Source: Candidatus Saccharimonadota bacterium (GTDB taxonomy: Bacteria; Patescibacteriota; Saccharimonadia; Saccharimonadales; Saccharimonadaceae). From it: a DNA stretch of 64,000 nt. The position numbers were made by a program, and so were the translations under genes. This document shows, one piece after another, positions 50,397 to 58,591 of the stretch. The DNA lies in contig JAFRBS010000029.1 of assembly GCA_017404725.1 (NCBI GenBank), positions 1 through 64,000 on the forward strand, written 5' to 3'. Within the stretch, counting starts at the first letter, position 1. Every line of letters begins with the position of its first letter. The notes below the pieces were generated by a model. It searched no databases, was not told where the DNA came from, and was given only the letters and a program-made list of their open reading frames with translations.

Positions 50397-52190
50397 ATGG
50401 CAAAATCAAGCAAAAGCAAAAAAATTCTTGCCAGAAGAACGCTGCATTATTTTTGGAGTGCCCAATGGAAACATAAAGGCTTGACCCTAGGAACTTTTAT
50501 TAGCACTCCCCTCGTTGCTCTATGGCGCGAAGTTTTTTCGGTCTATATTTTAGCAGATATTGTCACAAAGATTACCGAAAATCCTTCAATGGATTTCATC
50601 TTAAATAATCTCGTTCCGGAAGCCATACTTTTTATAGTACTTAGAATTATCTTTTCCAATATTCTTGGCGAGCTTCGGATTTACTGGCATTGGAAAATGG
50701 AAATTTACGCAATCTACAATTTGTCCAACCTATGTTTTGACGCAATTTCTGCTCAGTCTATGCAATTCCATAACAATCGCTTCTCCGGCTCTCTCGTTTC
50801 TCAAGCCAATAAATTCACTTCCGCTTACGAGCGTTTTATGGACGTTTTGGTTTGGGATATTTTGCCAATGGCCGTGTCGTTAATTTCTTCGTTGATAATT
50901 TTGTTCGTCCAAATCCCTATCTTTGCTACCGGTCTAACATTCTTTATCCTTGCCTATGGGCTAGTTTCCTTCCTTGCTTTCAAAAAAATCATTCCTTTGA
51001 ACGCAAAAATGGCAAGCACCGAAAACCGCCGCACCGGTCAACTAGCAGACAGTATAACTAATATCGTTTCTGTGAAATCCTATGCTAGAGAAAAATACGA
51101 GCACTCGCGTTTCAAAAAATTTAGCACCAAGGTCGCGGATGCCACCTCGGATTTGCTTATCGCCGAATTAAAACGCAATATTGGATTTGATTTTGTCTAT
51201 ATGGGAATCTTTATCATTATTTTGATATTCCTTATTTTCGGACAACCGATTTTTGGCGTTCCACTTGGCGCTTTGATTTTGGCGTATCAATATACTGTCA
51301 ACATTACCGACCGACTCTGGAGTTTTAACAACATATTCAAAAACATGAACCGCGTTTTTGGTGACGCTAAAGAAATGACGGAAATCTTAGACATGGAAGA
51401 CGATGTCATTGATCTATCAGACGCAAAACCGCTGGTTGTCAAAGACGCAGAAATTTCGTTTAACCATATTAATTTTAAGCACGCTGATGCGAAGGATGCG
51501 ATTTTTGAAGATTTTTCGCTAGATATTAAGCCTGGTGAACGCATTGGTCTAGTTGGCGTTTCCGGTTCGGGTAAAACTACCTTAACTAAATTACTGCTGA
51601 GATTTGCAGACGTAAATCAAGGAACAATTACCATTGATGGCCAAGACATCAAACACGCTACGCAGCAATCTTTGCGTGAAAATATCGCCTATGTTCCGCA
51701 GGAAACTTCCCTATTCCATCGCTCAACTGCCGAAAATATTGCCTATGCTAAGCCAGATGCTAAGCAGACAGAAATCGAGCGCGCCGCGAAGCTTGCGAAC
51801 GCAGATGAATTTATCAAAAATTTACCGGACGGCTACGAAACTTTGGTCGGCGAGCGCGGGATTAAACTTTCCGGCGGTCAGCGTCAGCGTATCGCCATCG
51901 CTCGTGCGATTCTAAAAGACGCGCCGATTCTGGTTTTGGATGAGGCAACCTCTGCGCTTGATTCCGAATCTGAGGCTTTGATTCAAGGCGCTTTGGTTGA
52001 GTTAATGAAAAACCGCACTTCTATCGTTATTGCCCATCGCCTCTCCACGGTCGCCAGCCTTGATCGCATTATCGTTCTGGAAAATGGCAAAATTGTTGAG
52101 CAAGGAACCCACAGGGAATTATTGATCAAAAACGGCGCCTACGCAAAACTCTGGTCGCGCCAATCCGGCGGATTTTTAGAAGAAAACTAA
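50397..52190 (+). CDS. ABC exporter (MsbA-like fused TMD-NBD)
   Basis: The 597-aa half-transporter has six membrane helices in residues about 35-330 and a C-terminal ATPase with Walker A GVSGSGKTTL near 384, Q-loop YVPQETS, signature LSGGQRQRIAIARA and Walker B LVLDEATSALD. It would work as a homodimer exporting a lipid, peptide or drug. No second half-transporter is adjacent. ATG 50397 lies about 7 nt after TATAAT. Its end overlaps rarA by four bases. Confidence 0.93.
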   Translation: MAKSSKSKKILARRTLHYFWSAQWKHKGLTLGTFISTPLVALWREVFSVYILADIVTKITENPSMDFILNNLVPEAILFIVLRIIFSNILGELRIYWHWKMEIYAIYNLSNLCFDAISAQSMQFHNNRFSGSLVSQANKFTSAYERFMDVLVWDILPMAVSLISSLIILFVQIPIFATGLTFFILAYGLVSFLAFKKIIPLNAKMASTENRRTGQLADSITNIVSVKSYAREKYEHSRFKKFSTKVADATSDLLIAELKRNIGFDFVYMGIFIIILIFLIFGQPIFGVPLGALILAYQYTVNITDRLWSFNNIFKNMNRVFGDAKEMTEILDMEDDVIDLSDAKPLVVKDAEISFNHINFKHADAKDAIFEDFSLDIKPGERIGLVGVSGSGKTTLTKLLLRFADVNQGTITIDGQDIKHATQQSLRENIAYVPQETSLFHRSTAENIAYAKPDAKQTEIERAAKLANADEFIKNLPDGYETLVGERGIKLSGGQRQRIAIARAILKDAPILVLDEATSALDSESEALIQGALVELMKNRTSIVIAHRLSTVASLDRIIVLENGKIVEQGTHRELLIKNGAYAKLWSRQSGGFLEEN

Positions 52191-53365
52191 TCTATGAATA
52201 TTCGTTGATCTTTGATTTCGTCCGGCAGATAACTTTTATCAAGGTGGAACCCTGCCTCCCATTTCTGCCCTTTGCCAAAGCCCAGATCTTTCATCAGTTT
52301 TGTTGGCGCGTTGCGAAGATGTGTCGGTACTGGCAGTCCCATCGATTTTCTCGCCAAATCCTGCGCGCGAATCCAAGCGTCGTAAGACGTGCGACTTTTC
52401 TTCGACTTCGTCAGCGCGCAAACAACGTGCGATAGTATAATTCCCCCCTCCGGCATCCCGACTCGCTCGATCGCTTCAAAACAGGAAACCGCAAGCGAAA
52501 GCCCGCCGTTTCCTGCCAGCCCAATGTCTTCCGAAGCAAAAATCACCATCCGCCGCGCGATAAACTTCGGGTCCTCCCCTGCCTCGACCATTCGCGCGAG
52601 ATAATATAGCGCCGCGTCGGTATCACCGCCGCGCATCGATTTAATAAACGCGGAAATGTTATCGTAATGTTTATCGCCGGCCTTGTCATATCCCGGCACC
52701 TTCTTCCCCGCCGCTTCTTTGACAACTTCTTCGTTAACTTTCGGTGCCAAAGACAGCGCGAGCTCTAAGTCGCCGAGCGCGCTCCTAGCATCGCCGCCCG
52801 AAAGCTCTGCGAGATAATCTAGCGCCTTCGCGGTGACCTTTTTCGTCGCTTTCTCGGCCTTAATCGCCCGTTTTAAAACCTCCAAAATCGCCGCCTTAGA
52901 CAGCGGGGAAACAACCACTACGCGTGAACGGGAGAGTAGCGGGGAAATAACTTCAAACGACGGATTCTCAGTCGTCGCGCCGATTAAAATGATCAAGCCA
53001 GATTCGACGTGCGGCAAAAACGCATCTTGTTGCGCTTTATTAAAACGGTGAATTTCATCTACGAACAGTACGGTGCGTGTGCCCAAGTTCCAATTCTGCC
53101 GCGCCCTCTCGACTACGGTCGCAATATCTTTCTTCCCCGCCGTAACTGCCGAAAGCTCAACGAAGTCCGCCTTATATTCCCTCGCCAAAATTCTCGCCAG
53201 CGTAGTCTTCCCCGTCCCCGGCGGCCCCCAAAAAATCAGATTCACCGGTTCCCCCTTCTTCACGATTTCTGTCAGGATTTTCCCCTCACCAATAATTTCC
53301 TCTTGTCCGACAACTTCGTCCAGGTTTTTCGGTCGCATCCTCTCGGCTAACGGTACTCTATTCAT
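52187..53365 (-). CDS. rarA: Replication-associated recombination protein RarA
   Basis: RarA (MgsA, WRNIP1 family) is an AAA+ ATPase acting at stalled forks. The 392-aa protein has PLAERMRPKNLDEVVGQEEI at the start, Walker A WGPPGTGKTTLAR, Walker B LFVDEIHRFNKAQQDAFLP, ATTENPSFEV sensor 1, and the C-terminal DIGLAGNGGLSLAV and PVPTHLRNAPTKLMK region. It is full length for the family. Its promoter is near 53378-53383 on the minus strand. Confidence 0.95.
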   Translation of the reverse strand: MNRVPLAERMRPKNLDEVVGQEEIIGEGKILTEIVKKGEPVNLIFWGPPGTGKTTLARILAREYKADFVELSAVTAGKKDIATVVERARQNWNLGTRTVLFVDEIHRFNKAQQDAFLPHVESGLIILIGATTENPSFEVISPLLSRSRVVVVSPLSKAAILEVLKRAIKAEKATKKVTAKALDYLAELSGGDARSALGDLELALSLAPKVNEEVVKEAAGKKVPGYDKAGDKHYDNISAFIKSMRGGDTDAALYYLARMVEAGEDPKFIARRMVIFASEDIGLAGNGGLSLAVSCFEAIERVGMPEGGIILSHVVCALTKSKKSRTSYDAWIRAQDLARKSMGLPVPTHLRNAPTKLMKDLGFGKGQKWEAGFHLDKSYLPDEIKDQRIFID

Positions 53366-53385
53366 AATATATATTATACCACCAT

Positions 53386-53529
53386 ATTATAATTACCGAC
53401 GACGGTGAGTATGAGGCCAAGGCGATTATTCTCGCGATCGGCTCAGAAGATAAAAAACTTGGGCTAGAAAACGAAGAGCATCGTCGCAGGATACTTGAAT
53501 TAGAAACGAAGTATGGTATAATAGATTAA
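53386..53529 (+). pseudogene. Remnant of a thioredoxin-reductase-like gene
   Basis: The plus frame reads TDDGEYEAKAIILAIGSEDK then KLGLENEEHRRRILELETK to a TAA near 53529. The EYEAKAIILAIGSE-KLG part matches the thioredoxin-reductase FAD/NADPH region (xYxAKAVIIATGSxPRKLG). No start codon, N-terminal FAD motif or rest of the enzyme is present. It probably is a fossil. A short translated peptide is less likely. Confidence 0.45.
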
Positions 53530-53617
53530 GACGTTTGGCTCTGGTCGCTTATGCTCCCAGATCCTCGTTCGTCGAAAAAGCTGAAAAACGAGTTTTTCAT
53601 CGTTTTTCTCCTCACTC

Positions 53618-53693
53618 GGCTCTGTAGCTCAGTTGGTAGAGCAGAGGCCTGAAGAGCCTTGTGTCACTGGTTCAAGTCCAGTCGGAGCCACCA
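53618..53693 (+). tRNA. tRNA-Phe (GAA)
   Basis: The 76-nt tRNA has acceptor GGCTCTG with CGGAGCC, discriminator A and encoded CCA. The anticodon loop CTGAAGA gives GAA, and GGTTCAAGTCC is the T arm. TATAAT occurs about 100 nt upstream (53515). The next gene's ATG lies six bases after the CCA. Confidence 0.95.
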
Positions 53694-53699
53694 TATAAT

Positions 53700-54740
53700 A
53701 TGAGAATACCTTTCAAAAAGAAGCATTTAATCATATATCTCGCAGGAGCAATCCTGACGACCGGACTTTTTGGCGTGCTTGCGCGAACCATCCCGAACAC
53801 GTTTGCGAACGATTCCGAAGAAGACCATATCGCCTCTGAAGTCCATCACGTTATAATTCACGACCAGACGAAAAAGCTAACGATCAAAACCGACGCGATT
53901 ACCGTCCGCGAAGCTTTGGAGCGCGCCGAGTATAAACTCGCTAATACGGATGTCGTTGAGCCGAAGCTGACCACGCGCATCGACGCGGATAACTTCCATA
54001 TTAACGTTTATCGTTCTCGGCCAGTTCTGATTATCGATGGCACGATGAAAAAATATGTCATGACCTCGAGCTACGACGGCAGAACTATCGCCGAAGCCGC
54101 TGGGCTGACGATTTATGATGGCGACGAAATCAAACTCATCAAAAACGAAAATTTCCTTGAAGCTGGCGACGCCACGACTTACCAAATAATTCGAAACGGC
54201 GGCCGCACGATTACCGTCGAGACGCCGATTGCCTACGAAGAAGAAACTGTTAACGACACGAATTTGGCGGATGGCGCTTCCGAGGTTCGCCAAGTCGGCG
54301 AAGAGGGAATAAAATCCACAGTTTATAAAGTCAATTTCGTGAACGGGGAAGAAGTTTCCCGCGAACTCGTCGAGGAAAAAGTCACAAAAGAACCGGTCAA
54401 AAAGATTACAGCCGTCGGCTCGAAAGCCGCCACTCCGTCCGTTCCGCCAGAATGGGAAACTTGCGCAACTTGGGCGCGCCAGGCTGGTGTTTCCGAAGCT
54501 GATCTCTATAATGCCCTGACCTTGATTTATCACGAATCTGGTTGCCGTGTGAACGCCGCTAACCCGTCCGGCGCTTATGGCATTCCACAGGCCCTACCGG
54601 GCAGCAAAATGGCTGAATTCGGCGACGACTGGCAGACTAACCCGATTACCCAAATCAAATGGATGGCGAAATATGTTACCGGTCGTTACGGCGGTTGGCA
54701 ACAAGCTATGGCGTTTTGGTGGGGGCACCATTGGTACTAA
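53700..54740 (+). CDS. Rpf/RpfB-like G5-domain lytic transglycosylase
   Basis: The 346-aa protein has an N-terminal membrane helix (about residues 8-27), DUF348 ubiquitin-like repeats (about 55-180, TIKTDAITVREALERAEYKL and MTSSYDGRTIAEAAG) and a G5-type domain (about 185-235). A C-terminal lysozyme-fold domain follows with IYHESGCRV (catalytic Glu), SGAYGIPQALPGSKMA and QAMAFWWGHHWY. It resembles actinobacterial RpfB, which cuts peptidoglycan. That may aid growth or contact with a host bacterium. ATG 53700 is just six bases after the tRNA-Phe CCA, so the mRNA 5' end may come from tRNA processing. Confidence 0.9.
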   Translation: MRIPFKKKHLIIYLAGAILTTGLFGVLARTIPNTFANDSEEDHIASEVHHVIIHDQTKKLTIKTDAITVREALERAEYKLANTDVVEPKLTTRIDADNFHINVYRSRPVLIIDGTMKKYVMTSSYDGRTIAEAAGLTIYDGDEIKLIKNENFLEAGDATTYQIIRNGGRTITVETPIAYEEETVNDTNLADGASEVRQVGEEGIKSTVYKVNFVNGEEVSRELVEEKVTKEPVKKITAVGSKAATPSVPPEWETCATWARQAGVSEADLYNALTLIYHESGCRVNAANPSGAYGIPQALPGSKMAEFGDDWQTNPITQIKWMAKYVTGRYGGWQQAMAFWWGHHWY

Positions 54741-55498
54741 AAAATAAAAAATCCCTCGGCCAAAATTGGCTGAAAGATCGCCAGCTCCTCGATTTGATTG
54801 CGAGTTATGCTAAAACGCCAGATGTTAATCTATGCCTAGAAATTGGCCCGGGCCTCGGGACGCTAACCAGTTCCCTCCTAAAACTTTTTCCGAAAGTTTT
54901 GGCGGTCGAGTTTGATGAAAATCTGGCAAAAAATCTGCCTAAATCTTTTCCTGGCAAAAATCTCGAAGTCATAAATGCGGATTTTCTGAATTTTGACCTC
55001 GAAAAAATCAAAGAGCCGTATGTCGTTGCCGGAAATATTCCCTATTATATCACTTCGCCGATCATCATGAAACTGCTCGAGGCGGGGAACCGTCCGGAGA
55101 AAATTGTTCTCCTCGTTCAGAAAGAAGTTGCCGAGCGTATCGTCGCGAAAAAAGGCGACCATACCCTGCTTTCCCTCTCCGTCCAAAATCTCGCTACGGT
55201 AGATCTCGGAGCGATCATCGAGCGGAATTTTTTTACGCCGCCGCCAAAAGTCGATAGCCAAGTTATTATTTTAACCCCCCATGCGCAAACCGTCGAAAAA
55301 GAAGCCATTCGCCTCGCGAAAATTGGTTTTTCCTCGCCGCGTAAGAAACTGATCAATAATCTCGGCTATAAAACTCAAGATATTTTGCCGCTTTTTAAAG
55401 AGTTAAAGCTCTCTCCTGACGCTCGCCCGTCGGATCTCGACCTGAAAGATTGGCAAAAATTATATAATTCGCTTGCAAAATTTAAACATAAGAGTTAA
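54731..55498 (+). CDS. rsmA: 16S rRNA dimethyladenosine transferase
   Basis: RsmA (KsgA) dimethylates A1518/A1519. The 255-aa protein has KSLGQNWLKD, motif I CLEIGPGLGTLTSSLLK, VEFDENLAK, VVAGNIPYYITSPI (motif IV) and FFTPPPKVDSQVI. I prefer TTG 54731, which gives MVLKNKKSLGQ and follows GGTGGGGG. It overlaps the stop of the previous gene. GTG 54719 is a possible alternative. The ATG far upstream is inside the transglycosylase gene. Confidence 0.93.
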   Translation: MVLKNKKSLGQNWLKDRQLLDLIASYAKTPDVNLCLEIGPGLGTLTSSLLKLFPKVLAVEFDENLAKNLPKSFPGKNLEVINADFLNFDLEKIKEPYVVAGNIPYYITSPIIMKLLEAGNRPEKIVLLVQKEVAERIVAKKGDHTLLSLSVQNLATVDLGAIIERNFFTPPPKVDSQVIILTPHAQTVEKEAIRLAKIGFSSPRKKLINNLGYKTQDILPLFKELKLSPDARPSDLDLKDWQKLYNSLAKFKHKS

Positions 55499-55534
55499 AA
55501 TAGAACAAAGCATCATAAAAAGGGAGTATTTTTA

Positions 55535-57097
55535 ATGAATCCGGAAGACAACCAACCACAATCACCAACCACTGGCCCTATGCCAGGCCCGGCGAATCCT
55601 ACGCCTATAACCCCTGGGGTAAGTAACCCAATTCCCGACCAGCCGGATGTTACTGATGCGATTAATCAACTGGCGGCTGATGCCGCTGCCGCTGGCGTCG
55701 AGGTTACCTCGGCCGCTCCTGAAGCCGCGCCAGCCGCGCCAGTCGCTCCGGCTGCTCCCGCTCCAGATATTGCCGCTGCCGCTACCGAATTAGATGCGGA
55801 CGCCGTGCTAGATTCTATTGACCAGCCGGACACTACTCCCGAAAATGCAATCCCGGCCGCTATCGGCGTCGACCCAGTAGCCTCGGCTAACGAAGCGGCG
55901 TCTAATTCGATTGATGCCGGAACTCCTGAAGAATCGACCGCCCCGACGGAAGAAGATGGTGCGAAAATCGTTTCTGAAGAAGGGGGCGAGGAAGAGCCAA
56001 TCGAGCCGGCCGAGCCAGTTCCAGGCTCAATCGGCTCCGCGATCAATTATTCCGCAACCGCCTCAGACCATTCTGAGCCGACAAAGAAGCCTACTGGCCT
56101 CGCCGCACTGTTTGCTAAAAAACCGAAGAAAGCTGAGGCCGCGCCAGCCGCTGTCTCTGAAGCGCCAGCCGCGCCAGTTGCGCCTGAAGCTCCATCCGCC
56201 CCTGAAGCCCCGGCTACTCCATTCGCGACTATCTCCGAAGCGTCAGCCCCTTCAGCCCCTTCAGCCCCTTCGGCCGCGCCAGCTCCTGAGCCGACTTCTG
56301 AAGAAACCCCAGAAGCCTCCCAGGAAATTCCCGAAAATGCCCCGATCTCGCCTGAGATGCCGATCGCCCCAGGCCTAGCTGCGCAGAAAAATAAGAAAAA
56401 TAGCATCATTCTTGCCGCGATTATTCTTGGCGCCGTTGTTTTAGTAGCCATAATCGTTTTGATTATCATCTTCATCGTTACGAGTGGCAACAATAAAACC
56501 ACTACTACGACGAACACCACGAATAATAATACTACTATCGTCGAGGCCGAGCCGGAGGATACTTCCCTTATCTGTACATATACCTCGACCGCGACCGACA
56601 TCACCAACGCGAAGGATAAGGCGCTCGCTAGCTATGGGCTTAAGATGATCGCCAATTATACCGATGATGAGCTAGTCGATATGTCGATTTCCGGTACATA
56701 TAATTATACTAACGCTGACGCCGCCTCCGAGGGTGCTCGCCAGGCGCGCGTGGCTTATACTCGAGAGTATAACAAACTCAGCCTAAAGGAAGACCCGTTC
56801 TCGAGTAATTACCCAGTCACAGGCAACAGCTTTACCGCTTCGCACTTCGCCGATGCTGATGAAATCGACGAGACGAACGCCGCGCTGTTATATCTTTCAG
56901 CAAATTCGAAGGGCGTCGTAGTCACGGACAAAGAAACCATTCGGAAAACCTTCACGAACAAGGGCTATACTTGTTCCGGCGAAGAGGGCACAACGGATGA
57001 AACCGATGAGGATGATTCTACTGCCGCCGAAGACGATACTACCGTCGAAGATTACGAAGACGATGCCACTATCGACGACTACGAAGACGAAGAGTAG
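55535..57097 (+). CDS. Ala/Pro-rich membrane-anchored protein
   Basis: The 520-aa protein has a very Ala/Pro/Glu-rich N-terminal half (residues 1 to about 285, with APAAPVAPAAPAPD and SAPSAPSAPSAAPAPEP repeats). One membrane helix at about 288-315 (IILAAIILGAVVLVAIIVLIIIFIV) and a Thr/Asn-rich spacer follow. The outside domain at about 340-500 is rich in Thr, Asn and Asp. A DNA repeat of TCAGCCCCT units near 56245-56270 is slippage-prone. The cytoplasmic Pro-rich arm may bind partners, and the outside domain has no known motif. ATG 55535 follows AAAGGGAG. Confidence 0.7.
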   Translation: MNPEDNQPQSPTTGPMPGPANPTPITPGVSNPIPDQPDVTDAINQLAADAAAAGVEVTSAAPEAAPAAPVAPAAPAPDIAAAATELDADAVLDSIDQPDTTPENAIPAAIGVDPVASANEAASNSIDAGTPEESTAPTEEDGAKIVSEEGGEEEPIEPAEPVPGSIGSAINYSATASDHSEPTKKPTGLAALFAKKPKKAEAAPAAVSEAPAAPVAPEAPSAPEAPATPFATISEASAPSAPSAPSAAPAPEPTSEETPEASQEIPENAPISPEMPIAPGLAAQKNKKNSIILAAIILGAVVLVAIIVLIIIFIVTSGNNKTTTTTNTTNNNTTIVEAEPEDTSLICTYTSTATDITNAKDKALASYGLKMIANYTDDELVDMSISGTYNYTNADAASEGARQARVAYTREYNKLSLKEDPFSSNYPVTGNSFTASHFADADEIDETNAALLYLSANSKGVVVTDKETIRKTFTNKGYTCSGEEGTTDETDEDDSTAAEDDTTVEDYEDDATIDDYEDEE

Positions 57098-57113
57098 AAT
57101 ATTATTACAGAAA

Positions 57114-57140
57114 CTCCCCTTGCGAAAGGGGCGTTTTTGT
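57114..57140 (+). terminator. Terminator after Ala/Pro-rich gene
   Basis: CCCCTT-GCGA-AAGGGG lies within ACTCCCC...GGGGCGT and is followed by TTTTTG. Confidence 0.85.
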
Positions 57141-57154
57141 TATAAAATATAGAT

Positions 57155-58591
57155 ATGTCAGAAAACCAAAAAAACATTTATATCACAACCGCAATTCCTT
57201 ATGTTAACGGCGCGCCGCATCTTGGCCACGCCATGGATTATCTCCTCGCGGATACATATACACGATACCAAAAATTAAACAATAAATCCGTCCGTTTTCA
57301 AGCCGGAACCGACGAACACGGTAGCAAGATTTATAAAAAAGCGGCAGAAAATGGCGTAGAAGTCAAGGCATATGTCAGCGAAAACTCAAAAAAGTTCCAG
57401 GATTTTATTAAAAAACTTGGCGTAGAATATACCGATTTTATCAGAACAACCGATAAAGATCACGAACGCCGCGTCCAAGAAATCTGGCAGAAACTGGAAC
57501 CGCATATTTATAAAAATTCCTATGAAGGCTGGTACTGCGAAGGTTGTGAACGTTTTATTACCCAGAAAGAATATGACGAAAACGGCGGAGTTTGTCCAGA
57601 CCATCAAAAACCCTACGAAAAACTTTCCGAGGAAAATTATTATCTAAGAATTTCCGATTTTAAAGACGAGATTAAGCGCGCGATCAAAACCGACGAGATG
57701 AAAATTCTGCCAGATTTTCGCAAAAAGGAAATCCTAAAACTTCTCGAGGATTCGCCGGATGTTTCGATTTCGCGTCCGAAAGAACACGTTAAATGGGGCG
57801 TAAAAGTTCCTGGCGACGAAGATCAGATTATGTATGTTTGGCCCGACGCACTCGCGAACTACATCACGGTTCTAGGCTACCCAGACGAAGACATCTCCGA
57901 GTTTTGGCCAGCTAACGTCCAGATTGTCGGAAAAGACATTTTAAGGTTCCATACGATCATTTGGCCAGCAATGTTACTCGGACTTGGGCTGCCGCTCCCG
58001 AAGACGCTTTTGTCGCACGGCTTCGTTCTCGCGAACGGTCAGAAAATGAGTAAATCGATCGGCAATGTCGTCGATCCGCTCGAAGTTCTAGGAAAACACG
58101 GTCTTCCGGCTTTTCGTTATTATTTCTTGCGCCACGCCGATACTTTTCTCGACGCCGATTATACTGATGAAAAATATGAAGAGGCTTATAATAACGAACT
58201 CGCAAACGACCTTGGAAATCTCGTCCAGCGTCTCGCCGCGATGTGCAAAAAACAGGACCTAGGCGGCTTAGAAAATTTTGTGCCAGCCGACGATGAAAAA
58301 TACCGCGAAATTATGGATGCCTTATATTTCAGCAGAGCTTTCGACTATGCATGGGAAAAAGTCCAGGCGATTAATAAACGCATCGACGATACAAAACCAT
58401 GGGAACTCGCAAAAGCAGGGAAGAGCGAGGAATTAAAAACTCTCCTAAATAGCCTTGCGACCGACCTTCTAAACGCGAACCATCTCCTAAAACCATTCTT
58501 GCCGGAAACTACCGAAACGATTGAGAAAATTTTTACCGCCGAGAAAATCGTTCCAGGCGACCCGCTATTTCCAAAATCGCTGTCCGCCTAA
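57155..58591 (+). CDS. metG: Methionyl-tRNA synthetase
   Basis: The 478-aa class I enzyme has PYVNGAPHLGHAMDYL (HIGH motif as HLGH), a zinc-knuckle region CEGCERF...CPDHQ near 128-150, and KMSKS in LANGQKMSKSIGNVVDPL. The C-terminal dimerisation or tRNA-binding domain of larger homologues is absent. ATG 57155 lies about 8 nt after TAAAAT. Its last 27 bases overlap the convergent sulfatase gene. Confidence 0.96.
   Translation: MSENQKNIYITTAIPYVNGAPHLGHAMDYLLADTYTRYQKLNNKSVRFQAGTDEHGSKIYKKAAENGVEVKAYVSENSKKFQDFIKKLGVEYTDFIRTTDKDHERRVQEIWQKLEPHIYKNSYEGWYCEGCERFITQKEYDENGGVCPDHQKPYEKLSEENYYLRISDFKDEIKRAIKTDEMKILPDFRKKEILKLLEDSPDVSISRPKEHVKWGVKVPGDEDQIMYVWPDALANYITVLGYPDEDISEFWPANVQIVGKDILRFHTIIWPAMLLGLGLPLPKTLLSHGFVLANGQKMSKSIGNVVDPLEVLGKHGLPAFRYYFLRHADTFLDADYTDEKYEEAYNNELANDLGNLVQRLAAMCKKQDLGGLENFVPADDEKYREIMDALYFSRAFDYAWEKVQAINKRIDDTKPWELAKAGKSEELKTLLNSLATDLLNANHLLKPFLPETTETIEKIFTAEKIVPGDPLFPKSLSA

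Noticed and set aside
56240-56275. Tandem TCAGCCCCT repeats as a CRISPR or minisatellite array.
   Set aside because: They are in frame, encode Ser-Ala-Pro in a low-complexity region and have no spacers.
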